Positions 1 through 7,698 are shown, counted from the first letter of the stretch. The stretch: DNA of 19,362 nt from Clostridiales bacterium (GCA_003343605.1 QAKW01000050.1:1-19362), one strand, 5' to 3'. Notes: generated by a model from the sequence alone, not told the origin. A program made the numbers and translations.

Positions 1-2
1 AC

Positions 3-101
3 CTGTCCGCTGGCTCCCCGATTAACAAAGGTGTCTTTATGGGAACCTTGTTAAATCAAAGTTTTTTCCTCATGTATATAAACACTTGTAAGGAGTTATA
101 A
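3..101 (+). other. Possible 3' end of an upstream gene (uncertain)
   Basis: This frame is open from the left edge to a TAA at 99-101 (33 codons) and could be the tail of a gene that starts outside the window. The peptide (begins LSAGSPINKG, ends INTCKEL) matches no family I recognise. The second half is AT-rich, unlike the coding DNA nearby, so it may simply be intergenic. Nothing else is evident in 1-126. Confidence 0.15.
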
Positions 102-126
102 GGTAATTTTAGTCTATATAATCAAT

Positions 127-157
127 AAAAAAGAACGGGCAAACAGCCCGCTCTTTT
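127..157 (-). terminator. Intrinsic terminator of the ackA-LCP operon
   Basis: Read on the minus strand, the arms GAGCGGGC and GCCCGTTC (one G-U pair) flank a 5-nt loop and are followed by a run of six T. The hairpin starts right after the LCP gene's TAA at 157-159. The plus strand also shows the stem followed by CTCTTTTT, so it may stop transcription from both sides. Confidence 0.85.
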
Positions 158-1149
158 TATTCCGCCGATTCCTCTTCTCCATACAAAACGCCGTCGTAAA
201 TAAAATCCCGGATATGCTGATTGCCGGTTTCGGTATTATAGGTGAGATACCATACACCGCCGATCATTTTTCCGCCGTAGCCTTTTTGATCCTCTTCCAG
301 CGGGAAGACCGCCTGCCGGATCTTAAAGCCCGAAACCATCACCTTCATACCCAGGTTGGTTACGTCCCCGCTGGTCAACGTTGTTTTTACCAGATCCAGC
401 AGCGATTTGGCCACACCTGGATACTGCAGAACGCTCATTGATTTTACTTTCTCATAGCAGGCGCTCAGCACCAGCTCGTGCATCTGGGAGCGCACCCCCA
501 CGCCGCCTACGTTATACCGCGCACGCAGCATGCCTAAAACCTGCATTCCGCTGAGTGTCTGTGTGCCGCTCTTTTCGATCAGCTTTGGTTTAATATTTCG
601 TTCTTCCGCAAGGTATTTGATGTGCTTATTGGCCTCCTGACGGTAGGTTTCCGTTACCTCCAGTTCAATGCCGCCCAATACGTCGATAACCTTCTCCATA
701 TTGGTGAAATTAACCACCACGTAATCGGTGATATCCAGGCCGAAATTCTGATTGAGGGTTTTTACGGCCAGCGTCGGCCCGCCATAGGCATAGGCATGAT
801 TTATTTTAGTTTTACCATATCCTTCCACCGGCACATAGGTATCCCGCTGGATGGCGGACATCCGGATTTCCTTTTTTTTATTGTCCAGCGTCAGAATAAT
901 GATACTGTCGCTTCTCCCAACCATCGACGCATCGGTGGTATCAATACCGAAAAGCGCGATGTTTACAATATCCTTTGAATGATAGTCCTGCTCCTCGACT
1001 CCAACGTCTTCACCCGAAAGGGATTCTTCCCGGTCCATGCCGCTGAATACATAGGTATAGCAAATCCACAGGCCGGCGCCGCAAACCAGTATCGTGCAGA
1101 AAAACGCAATCAAAAAGCGCAGCCAGCCGGCGATTTTTTTCTTTTTCAA
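157..1149 (-). CDS. LCP (LytR-CpsA-Psr) family cell-wall polymer transferase
   Basis: LCP enzymes act on the outer face of the membrane. They transfer anionic polymers such as teichoic acids or capsule from undecaprenyl-phosphate carriers to peptidoglycan. The 330-residue protein has a basic N-terminus, one membrane anchor at about residues 10-34, and an LCP domain from about 60 to 235. Visible family marks are GID (68-70), RSDSI (79-83), the RD pair (102-103), KINHAY (115-120) and LGGI (158-161). The usual Asp-containing motif before the last conserved Arg reads VGGVGVRSQ here (214-222), so it is degenerate. The start is a TTG at 1147-1149 preceded by AAGGGGAG. The gene lies 44 nt after ackA on the same strand and ends in the terminator at 127-157, so the two are probably co-transcribed. 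The family is clear; the polymer handled is not. Confidence 0.9.
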   Translation of the reverse strand: MKKKKIAGWLRFLIAFFCTILVCGAGLWICYTYVFSGMDREESLSGEDVGVEEQDYHSKDIVNIALFGIDTTDASMVGRSDSIIILTLDNKKKEIRMSAIQRDTYVPVEGYGKTKINHAYAYGGPTLAVKTLNQNFGLDITDYVVVNFTNMEKVIDVLGGIELEVTETYRQEANKHIKYLAEERNIKPKLIEKSGTQTLSGMQVLGMLRARYNVGGVGVRSQMHELVLSACYEKVKSMSVLQYPGVAKSLLDLVKTTLTSGDVTNLGMKVMVSGFKIRQAVFPLEEDQKGYGGKMIGGVWYLTYNTETGNQHIRDFIYDGVLYGEEESAE

Positions 1150-1193
1150 CCTCTTCTCCCCTTTCTGCTCGAAGCAAACCTGCCGGAAGCTCT

Positions 1194-2387
1194 TTAGCGG
1201 GAAATAACCTCCAGCGTCTGCCTTGCAATAGCCAGTTCCTCATTGGTGGGGATCACGCAAAGGGTTACGCTGGAATCCGGTGTGGAGATCACCTGAGTCT
1301 GCCCGCGCACTTTATTTTTCTCTTCATCCAGCCGGACACCCATAAACGAAAGCGCGCTGGCAACATCGCGCCGGATCAGCGGATTATTCTCCCCGATTCC
1401 GGCAGTAAAGACAATGGCGTCTACTCCGCCCATCGCGGCCGTATATGCCCCTACATATTTCACCACCTGATAGGCAAACATCTGCAGGGCCAGCCGGCAG
1501 CGCTCGTTGCCCTGATCCGCCGCGGCTTCCAGATCGCGAAAATCGGAAGAAACGCCGCTCACGCCGAACACGCCGCTTTTTTTATTCATAATATCGCTCA
1601 TCTCATCCAGCGAGAGATTTTCTTTTTTCATCAAATACATGGCAACCGCCGGATCAATATCACCGCAGCGGGTGCCCATCATAACGCCGGCCAGCGGCGT
1701 AAAGCCCATTGAAGTATCCAGGCAACGGCCGCCCTTTACGGCGGTAATGGAAGATCCGTTGCCCAAATGGCAGGTAATGATATTCAGCTCTTCCGGGTTC
1801 TTCCCTAACAGTTTGGCACATTCCGCCGCCACATATCCATGCGAAGTTCCATGTGCCCCAAACCGGCGGATGCCGTATTTTTCATAATATTCATAAGGAA
1901 TCGGATAAATCGCAGAGGTCTTCGGCATCGCGTAATGAAAGGCCGTATCGTAAACCGTAACCTGAGGAACATCCTTCCCCATCACCTCCACGCAGGCTCG
2001 AATCCCGGTTACCGCCGCCGGATTATGCAGCGGTGCAAATTCCTTAAGCCCTTCGAGGGTTTTAATTTTTTCTTCATCCATCAGCGTTGCCTCCACAAAG
2101 ACTTCCCCGCCGTTTACCACCCGGTGGCCTACCGCGGAAATCTCGGAAACATCGCGAATAACACCCCATTCCTGATCTGCCAGGTATTGCAGCACCAGTT
2201 TAATCGCCGCCGCATGGGTCGGCATCGGGGATTCCAGCACCAGCTCCCGGCCGCCGGCCTTATGGGTAAAACGGCCGTCGATTCCGATCCGCTCGCAGTT
2301 TCCCTTTGCCAGCACCGTGCCTGAATCCGCTTCGATCAGCTGATACTTCAGCGAAGAGCTGCCCGCGTTGATTACCAGAATTTTCAT
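1194..2387 (-). CDS. ackA: Acetate kinase
   Basis: Acetate kinase converts acetyl phosphate and ADP to acetate and ATP, the ATP-yielding last step of the Pta-AckA fermentation route; it is cytoplasmic. At 397 residues it has the normal length. It keeps the key positions of the family: Asn7 in the NAGSSS motif, His88-Arg89 in GHRVVNGG, catalytic Asp147 (VYDTAFH), His179, the phosphate loop HLGNGSS (207-213), Arg240, GIGEN (330-334) and Glu383 near the C-terminus. The ATG at 2385-2387 follows AAAGGAGAGG. The partner gene pta is not in the window. A consensus-like promoter (2438-2466) lies 50 nt upstream and overlaps the promoter of the divergent tmcAL gene. The LCP gene follows on the same strand. 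Confidence 0.97.
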   Translation of the reverse strand: MKILVINAGSSSLKYQLIEADSGTVLAKGNCERIGIDGRFTHKAGGRELVLESPMPTHAAAIKLVLQYLADQEWGVIRDVSEISAVGHRVVNGGEVFVEATLMDEEKIKTLEGLKEFAPLHNPAAVTGIRACVEVMGKDVPQVTVYDTAFHYAMPKTSAIYPIPYEYYEKYGIRRFGAHGTSHGYVAAECAKLLGKNPEELNIITCHLGNGSSITAVKGGRCLDTSMGFTPLAGVMMGTRCGDIDPAVAMYLMKKENLSLDEMSDIMNKKSGVFGVSGVSSDFRDLEAAADQGNERCRLALQMFAYQVVKYVGAYTAAMGGVDAIVFTAGIGENNPLIRRDVASALSFMGVRLDEEKNKVRGQTQVISTPDSSVTLCVIPTNEELAIARQTLEVISR

Positions 2388-2418
2388 ATCTTTTATCCTC
2401 TCCTTTAGAAAAAAGTCC

Positions 2419-2447
2419 TTTTCAATCGTACCAAACTATTATATAAT
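2419..2447 (+). promoter_or_regulatory. Promoter for tmcAL / ABC transporter operon
   Basis: TTTTCA (2419-2424), a 17-nt spacer and a perfect TATAAT (2442-2447) form a sigma-A-type promoter reading towards tmcAL. The -10 shares two bases with the oppositely oriented -10 of ackA. Confidence 0.65.
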
Positions 2448-2450
2448 AGT
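2435..2450. repeat. 16-bp perfect palindrome carrying both -10 boxes
   Basis: ACTATTATATAATAGT is identical on both strands and contains the two overlapping TATAAT elements of the divergent ackA and tmcAL promoters. It may simply be the symmetric promoter core, or it may also be an operator. Confidence 0.7.
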
Positions 2451-2466
2451 AAAAAGAAAGTTTCAA
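2438..2466 (-). promoter_or_regulatory. Promoter for ackA-LCP operon
   Basis: On the minus strand, TTGAAA (2466-2461), a 17-nt spacer and a perfect TATAAT (2443-2438) read towards ackA. This is the better of the two divergent promoters. Confidence 0.75.
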
Positions 2467-2496
2467 CATTTTTTTCATAGACGGGAGGTGCTTTCC

Positions 2497-3621
2497 ATGA
2501 TTTATGCCGTAATTTGCGAATTCAATCCCTTCCACAACGGCCATCGCCATCTCCTTGCACGCCTTCCGAAAAAGAGCACCGATTATATTGTTTGCATTAT
2601 GAGCGGTGCGTTTGTGCAGCGGGGCGAGCCCGCAGCCTTCGATAAATGGAGCCGGGCCGCTGCCGCGGTTTCCGGCGGCGCCGACCTGGTTTTGGAGCTG
2701 CCGGCTCCCTTTGTGCTGGCAGATGGCGACCGCTTTGCCGAAAAAGGCGTAGAAACGGCCGCCGCGCTCGGCATGCCGGTTACGCTGGCCTTTGGCATGG
2801 AAAGTGCTTCGGCGGAGCCGCTTACACGGCTGGCGGCCGTTTCGGAGCGGGCGCTTTCTCCGGCGCTGCGGGAGGGCCTGGAAGCCGGACTCTCCTACGG
2901 CGCAGCGCGGCAGCGCGCACTGAGCGAAATCTTTCCGGAAGAAAGCGCACTGTTAATGTCGCCCAATAATCTTCTGGCCTGCGGCTATATCCGCGCCTGC
3001 CTTTCGCACGGATGCGCCTTTCTCGGCTTTCAGCGCACCACCGCACACGACGGCGGCCCGCAGGGTACGGTGGCCTCCGCCTCCTATATCCGCCGCCACC
3101 CGGAGGATTTTTTGCGCTATTGCCCGCAGCCGCAGCAGCCGGCATTGGATTTTTCCGTAGCGCACCGTGGTATTCTAACCCTTCTGAAGGCAAAAACCGC
3201 CGCAGAGCTGCGGCAATGCGCCAACATCAGCGAAGGGCTTGAAAACCGCATAATCGCGGCGTTGGCTGAAGAAGCATCGCTTCCGGCCCTTTACGACCGG
3301 ATCAAAACCCGGCGGTATTCCCACGCCAAAATTCGCCGGGCTGTCATGTGCGCGGCGCTGGACATCCCGCAGCAGCTGTCCAAAGCGCCGCCGCCCTATC
3401 TGCGGGTGCTGGCCTTCGGGCCGCGGGGGCGGGATTTGATGCGGCAGCTTCCGGAAAAAGCACGGCTTCCTCTTTTACAAACCGGCCGCGCCTGTGCGCG
3501 GCAGAATCCGGCATTTTTTCAGGTGGAACGGCTGGCAACCGATTTGTGGAACTGTTGGTCTGCCGAGCCCCGGCCGGGCGGAATGGATTATCGGAAAGGA
3601 GCAGTATATGTCTCTCATTGA
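2497..3621 (+). CDS. tmcAL: tRNA(Met) cytidine acetate ligase (TmcAL, YlbM family)
   Basis: In Bacillus subtilis TmcAL uses ATP and acetate to form N4-acetylcytidine at the wobble base of elongator tRNA-Met. It is a HIGH-motif nucleotidyltransferase-fold enzyme. This 374-residue protein has the start MIYAVICEFNPFHNGH with the HxGH nucleotide-binding motif at 13-16, and the conserved SGAFVQRGEPA at 36-46. Its end (ATDLW, then GGMDYRKGAVYV) matches the usual family C-terminus (GLDY/F..PPV), so it is full length although slightly short. The start is the ATG at 2497, after GGGAGG; the frame is open further upstream to 2368 but has no better start. The gene's last 14 nt overlap the next gene, whose ribosome site lies inside tmcAL. 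Its place beside ackA is interesting because acetate is its substrate. Confidence 0.93.
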   Translation: MIYAVICEFNPFHNGHRHLLARLPKKSTDYIVCIMSGAFVQRGEPAAFDKWSRAAAAVSGGADLVLELPAPFVLADGDRFAEKGVETAAALGMPVTLAFGMESASAEPLTRLAAVSERALSPALREGLEAGLSYGAARQRALSEIFPEESALLMSPNNLLACGYIRACLSHGCAFLGFQRTTAHDGGPQGTVASASYIRRHPEDFLRYCPQPQQPALDFSVAHRGILTLLKAKTAAELRQCANISEGLENRIIAALAEEASLPALYDRIKTRRYSHAKIRRAVMCAALDIPQQLSKAPPPYLRVLAFGPRGRDLMRQLPEKARLPLLQTGRACARQNPAFFQVERLATDLWNCWSAEPRPGGMDYRKGAVYVSH

Positions 3622-4309
3622 ACTTAAAAATGTAAGCAAAATTTATCAGACCGGCGGGGTTTCCGTAAAAGCGGTCGATGGGGTGAACCTCACGGTGGAG
3701 CGCGGGGAATTCTGCGTGATCGTTGGTTCCTCCGGGGCCGGCAAAACCACCCTGCTCAATATGCTCGGCGGAATGGATAGCTGCACCAGCGGCGAAATCC
3801 TGGTAGACGGGCAGAATATCGCCGGCTATAACGCCCGGCAGCTAACCGCATTTCGGCGGCATCAGGTAGGTTTTGTTTTTCAGTTTTATAATCTGATCGG
3901 CAACCTTACCGCGCTGGAAAACGTAGAGCTGGCCAGCCAGATCTGTAAAAATCCCAAGGATGCGGCAACGGTTCTGTGCGAAGTCGGTCTTGGCGAACGC
4001 CTCGGGAATTTTCCCGCGCAGCTTTCTGGCGGGGAGCAGCAGCGGGTTGCAATCGCACGCGCGGTTGCCAAAAATCCAACGCTGCTGCTCTGCGACGAGC
4101 CGACCGGCGCGTTGGATTATAAAACCGGAAAGGCCATATTGCAGCTGCTTTATAATATCTGCAAAAATCAGGGAGTTTGCGTGATTGTGATCACCCATAA
4201 TCAGGCGATCAAGCCGATGGCCGACCGCATTGTTACCATTAAAAGCGGCCAGATTGAATCGGTTGTTTTAAATGAGCGGCCAAAGCCGATAGAGGAACTG
4301 GAATGGTAA
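3608..4309 (+). CDS. ABC transporter ATPase, MacB/LolD type
   Basis: This is the cytoplasmic ATPase of an FtsX/MacB-class transporter (233 residues). The motifs are complete: Walker A GSSGAGKTT (40-48), Q-loop Gln92, signature LSGGEQ (139-144), Walker B LLLCDEP (159-165) and H-loop His197. The start is the ATG at 3608 with AAGGAG 6-7 nt upstream; the frame is open further upstream, but only because it crosses tmcAL. It begins 14 nt before the tmcAL stop and overlaps the permease by 7 nt (ATGGTAA), so translation of the three genes is probably coupled. These transporters usually do mechanical work on substrates outside the membrane (lipoproteins, antimicrobial peptides, cell-wall hydrolases) rather than classical transport. 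The substrate cannot be told from the sequence. Confidence 0.93.
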   Translation: MSLIELKNVSKIYQTGGVSVKAVDGVNLTVERGEFCVIVGSSGAGKTTLLNMLGGMDSCTSGEILVDGQNIAGYNARQLTAFRRHQVGFVFQFYNLIGNLTALENVELASQICKNPKDAATVLCEVGLGERLGNFPAQLSGGEQQRVAIARAVAKNPTLLLCDEPTGALDYKTGKAILQLLYNICKNQGVCVIVITHNQAIKPMADRIVTIKSGQIESVVLNERPKPIEELEW

Positions 4310-7300
4310 AGCTGATTTTAAAAAATGTACGCCGGGAAATCCGGCACAGCCGCCCCCGTTTTTTTGCCCTGATGGCTATTTTTGCGCTGGGGGTTGGTTT
4401 TTTTGCCGGGCTGAGCGTCACGACATATGATATGTACCGCACGATGGATACCTATTTCGATCAAAGCCGTTTTCAGGATCTGCAGATTCTCTCTTCCTAT
4501 GGCTTCAGCCAGGCGGAAATCGAGCAGCTGCGCGAAAAACCGGAGGTAGAGGCCGCGGCAGGCTTTTATTCTCAAGACGCCGTGATGGAAAGTACGGGCG
4601 GTACGGCGAATGTGAAGATCCTTTCGCTTTCCGATCAGGTGAATACCGTGGAGCTGGTGGAAGGGCGGCTGCCTGAAAACGAAACGGAATGTGTGCTGGA
4701 TAACGGTGCGCTGGGAAGGCAAAAGCCCGCTTTGGGTGAGGTGCTCACCGTGAGTGAGGATAACGACAATGCCATCCTGGAAGCGCTGCATACCCATGCC
4801 TTTACTGTTGTTGGCTATGTAACCTCCCCGGTCTATCTTTCCTTCCAGCGCGGAACCAGTACGGTCGGAAACGGCAAAACCGATTATTTTATTATGACCA
4901 CGGAAGCGGTTTTTACCGCGGAGGTCTATTCAGAAGCCTGTCTCACACTCAGCGGCGCCGCTGCGCTCGACTGCTATGGATCGGCCTATGCCGCACTGGT
5001 AGACGCAGCGGAAAGCACGCTCGAAGATCCGGCGCTCAAAGAGGCGCAGAAAACCCGGATCCAGGCGCCGCTTTTAGAAGAATGGCAGGAAAACAAAAAC
5101 CGCCTGGATGAAGAGATTGCAAATGCCGGGCAGGAGCTGCAGGCAGCGGAGCGCCGCCTTACAGGCGCGCTGCGGGAATTAAACGAAGCAAAAAAACAAA
5201 TCGATGCAGGAACCAGCCAGCTTTCTGAGGCAAAAACCGCATATGAAACGCAAAAAAATGCGGCGGATACCGCCCTTTATCAGGCAAACCAGGCGCTTGC
5301 GCAAAAACAGGCGGAATATGAGGAGGGGTATTCTGCCTGGCAGCAGGGCGCTGCCGCAGTGGCGCAGGCCAGGGAACAACTGGCGGAGCTGCAGGCGGCG
5401 ATCGACGCACTGGAGCAGCTGGGAGAAACCCCGGAGCTGGCCGCCATGCGGGAGCAATATGCCGCAGGGCTGGAGGCCTGCTCTCAGCAGGAAGCGCTCC
5501 TTGCTGAAACAGAACAGCAGCTCGCCTCGGCCAAAGCGGCGCTGGAGGAAGGCAGGCAGGCTTTATCTGATCAGCAGATCGCGGCCGAAGCTCAGTTTTC
5601 TCAGGCGGAAGCAACGCTTCTGGAAGAAGAAGAAAAACTGCTTTCCGCCAAGAATCAATATAATGAGGGGCTTACCGCCTACAGCCGCGGCCGGGCGGAA
5701 TATCAGCAAAAGCAGGCGGAGGCCGGCCAGGCTTTTGAGGAAAGCCGGCAAAAACTCGATGACGCCCGCGCAGAAATCGACGCGCTGGCAGTGCCCGACT
5801 GGTATCTGCTGGACCGCAGTAAAAATCTGGGGGCTGAAGGCTTCCGGCAGGATGCCCTGCGGATCCATAATATCGCCCAGGTTTTCCCGGTGCTCTTTTT
5901 TCTGGTTGCAGCGCTGGTCTGTATGACCACCATGACACGGATGGTCGATGAACAGCGCACCCAGATGGGTACGCTTAAAGCTCTGGGGTTCGGCAAAGGC
6001 GTGATCGCCGCGCAGCTGCTGCTCTATTCCCTCGCGGCCTGTCTCACCGGCAGTATTTTGGGGCTGATGGCCGGATATGTGGTTTTCCCGAAAGCCATTT
6101 GGAGCGCCTATACAATTCTTTACCACCTGCCGTCGATTGAATGCCACTTCCATCTCGGCTATGCCTTCCTTTCTGTTTTTCTCGCGGCCGGGCTCTCTGC
6201 GGTTGTCACTTTGTTTTCCGCCATGAATTTTCTGCGGGAATCGGCCGCGCAGCTGATGCGGCCGGTTGCACCGAAAAACGGAAAAAAGGTCCTGCTGGAG
6301 CGGATTCCGTTTTTGTGGCGGCTTCTGAATTTTACATCAAAGGTTACGGCGCGGAATCTGTTTCGGTATAAAAAGCGTTTTCTGATGACTGTTTTGGGAA
6401 TCAGCGGCTGTACCGCCCTGCTGGTAACCGGTTTTGGTCTGCGGGATTCCATTATGGGGATCGTGCCGACGCAATATGAAGAAATCTATCATTACGACCT
6501 GGGTGTGACTCTTTTAAACGGGGACGCGCCGGTTCGGGAAAAGATTACCAGCCGGAGCGAACAGGCGCTCTTTTACGCACAGGATAATCTGATCGCAACA
6601 GACGGCACGCGCCAGCTCGACTGCTACGCCCTGATTCCGGAAGACACGGCGATGCTCGGGCAGATGATTACCCTGCGTACCCGCAGAGGCCACGAACCGC
6701 TCACGCTGGACGACCGCGGTGTTCTGATTTCTGAAAAGCTCGCCAATAGCTTTTCTCTTCATATCGGAGATTCCATTACGCTCAAGAAAAGCGATGAAAC
6801 TTCTTATCAGGCGGTTATTGCCGGAATTACGGAAAATTATATTTACAGCTACGTCTACTTCACCCCCGCCTATTACAGGGAGGTTTTTGCAAAAGAGCCC
6901 CAGTTTTTATCCTGTATGGTCAAAACCGGCGCTCTCGATGATTATGCGGTTGCTGAAGAACTGCTCACAGACCCGGAAATCTCCAGTGTTTCGCGCGTGC
7001 GGGATCTTCTGGATAATTTCAATAAAATTTTCAGCAGTCTGAATCTGGTGGTCTATGTTCTGATCATCTGTGCTTCACTGCTGGCTTTCATCGTTTTATA
7101 CAATCTGACCAATATCAACATTACCGAGCGTGCCCGTGAACTCGCCACCATCAAGGTACTCGGGTTTTTCGACCGGGAGGTCGATGCCTACCTGTACCGT
7201 GAAAATATTATCCTCACCGTCATCGGCTGTGCCGCAGGCCTGGTGCTCGGTATCTTCCTTCATCGCTTTGTGATTACAACCGCTGAAGTCGATATGGTGA

Positions 7301-7440
7301 TGTTCACCCGCACCGTTACGCCGCTGAGCTTTCTTTTCAGCGCTATTCTAACCTTTGTTTTTGCCGCTTTCGTAAATTTTGTTATGCATTTTCGCTTAAA
7401 AAAGGTCGATATGACCGAAAGTTTGAAGTCGGTAGAATAA
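4303..7440 (+). CDS. Large FtsX-family ABC permease with extracytoplasmic coiled coil
   Basis: This 1045-residue permease partners the ATPase it overlaps. Membrane segments are visible at about 19-40, 527-545, 567-595, 620-641, 693-713, 912-935, 969-989 and 1008-1028. That gives two FtsX-like cores (527-641 and 912-1028), each preceded by an N-terminal helix and an extracellular domain. Between helix 1 and helix 2 lies a Glu/Gln/Ala-rich heptad-like region at about 257-495 (for example AQAREQLAELQAAIDALEQL) that should form a long coiled-coil hairpin outside the membrane. A GAGG ribosome site lies 7 nt before the ATG. A promoter and terminator follow the stop immediately. The family is sure. 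The coiled coil suggests contact with a partner protein or the cell wall; that is inference. Antisense open frames in 5159-6153 are shadows of this low-complexity stretch. Confidence 0.92.
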   Translation: MVKLILKNVRREIRHSRPRFFALMAIFALGVGFFAGLSVTTYDMYRTMDTYFDQSRFQDLQILSSYGFSQAEIEQLREKPEVEAAAGFYSQDAVMESTGGTANVKILSLSDQVNTVELVEGRLPENETECVLDNGALGRQKPALGEVLTVSEDNDNAILEALHTHAFTVVGYVTSPVYLSFQRGTSTVGNGKTDYFIMTTEAVFTAEVYSEACLTLSGAAALDCYGSAYAALVDAAESTLEDPALKEAQKTRIQAPLLEEWQENKNRLDEEIANAGQELQAAERRLTGALRELNEAKKQIDAGTSQLSEAKTAYETQKNAADTALYQANQALAQKQAEYEEGYSAWQQGAAAVAQAREQLAELQAAIDALEQLGETPELAAMREQYAAGLEACSQQEALLAETEQQLASAKAALEEGRQALSDQQIAAEAQFSQAEATLLEEEEKLLSAKNQYNEGLTAYSRGRAEYQQKQAEAGQAFEESRQKLDDARAEIDALAVPDWYLLDRSKNLGAEGFRQDALRIHNIAQVFPVLFFLVAALVCMTTMTRMVDEQRTQMGTLKALGFGKGVIAAQLLLYSLAACLTGSILGLMAGYVVFPKAIWSAYTILYHLPSIECHFHLGYAFLSVFLAAGLSAVVTLFSAMNFLRESAAQLMRPVAPKNGKKVLLERIPFLWRLLNFTSKVTARNLFRYKKRFLMTVLGISGCTALLVTGFGLRDSIMGIVPTQYEEIYHYDLGVTLLNGDAPVREKITSRSEQALFYAQDNLIATDGTRQLDCYALIPEDTAMLGQMITLRTRRGHEPLTLDDRGVLISEKLANSFSLHIGDSITLKKSDETSYQAVIAGITENYIYSYVYFTPAYYREVFAKEPQFLSCMVKTGALDDYAVAEELLTDPEISSVSRVRDLLDNFNKIFSSLNLVVYVLIICASLLAFIVLYNLTNINITERARELATIKVLGFFDREVDAYLYRENIILTVIGCAAGLVLGIFLHRFVITTAEVDMVMFTRTVTPLSFLFSAILTFVFAAFVNFVMHFRLKKVDMTESLKSVE

Positions 7441-7444
7441 AAGG

Positions 7445-7473
7445 TTGTAAAATTACCCATACTGTAGTATAAT
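7445..7473 (+). promoter_or_regulatory. Near-consensus sigma-A promoter after the permease gene
   Basis: TTGTAA (7445-7450), a 17-nt spacer and TATAAT (7468-7473) start 5 nt after the permease stop. Transcription should begin near 7480. The next gene (RNase J) starts 219 nt later, with a terminator-like hairpin between. Confidence 0.75.
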
Positions 7474-7479
7474 TACACT

Positions 7480-7563
7480 GTCAGAGAATGTACGCTGGGT
7501 GTCGTTATACCGGGGTTATCCTGACCGACCGGGTCTATCCCGGCCGGTCAGTGTTTTATAACG
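7480..7563 (+). ncRNA. Candidate small RNA or attenuator leader ahead of RNase J
   Basis: The promoter at 7445-7473 would make a transcript of about 75-80 nt ending at the hairpin 7521-7551 and its T tract. No open frame of note is inside. Visible pairings are: a small hairpin GGTGT/ATACC (7498-7502 with 7507-7511); CGTTATA (7503-7509) with TATAACG (7557-7563), which would enclose the terminator stem; and GTCAG (7480-7484) with CTGAC (7521-7525), which would compete with it. CCGGG also occurs twice before the CCCGG arm. Competing pairings fit an attenuator, but a stand-alone small RNA is equally possible. I recognise no known riboswitch class. Confidence 0.4.
7521..7560 (+). terminator. Intrinsic terminator in the RNase J upstream region
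   Basis: CTGACCG-A-CCGGG (7521-7533) pairs with CCCGG-C-CGGTCAG (7539-7551), with one A/C mismatch and a short loop, followed by TGTTTTAT. It may end permease read-through, the short transcript from 7480, or both. The T run is modest. Confidence 0.6.
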
Positions 7564-7583
7564 CCGTTTGACGCCTTTGATAA

Positions 7584-7614
7584 AAAAGCTTCCGGACCGC
7601 CGAGGGAAGCTTTT
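7584..7614 (+). terminator. Second terminator-like hairpin before RNase J
   Basis: AAAAGCTTCC (7584-7593) and GGAAGCTTTT (7605-7614) form a perfect 10-bp stem with an 11-nt loop. It is flanked by A and T runs on both sides, so it could act in either direction, though the T run on the plus strand is only four long. Confidence 0.45.
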
Positions 7615-7622
7615 CATCATTT

Positions 7623-7648
7623 CCCTTTTGAAATATATTTCAAAAGGG
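7623..7648. repeat. Perfect 26-nt inverted repeat upstream of RNase J
   Basis: CCCTTTTGAAA (7623-7633), a TATA centre and TTTCAAAAGGG (7638-7648) form a perfect inverted repeat ending 50 nt before the RNase J start. It contains a TTGAAA that could be a -35 box, with a weak TATTTT -10 at 7653-7658 (19-nt spacer). It may be a repressor site on DNA or a hairpin in the 5' leader. Confidence 0.5.
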
Positions 7649-7698
7649 CTGGTATTTTATTGTCCTGATACATATTTTAATCTTCGAAAGGAGTTCAA

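Noticed and set aside
2646..3242. Overlapping Arg/Ala/Gly-rich frames in tmcAL
   Set aside because: Shadows of a GC-rich gene; tmcAL has clear motifs in its own frame.
5159..6153. Several long open frames on both strands inside the permease gene
   Set aside because: They are shadows of the biased codons in the coiled-coil region.
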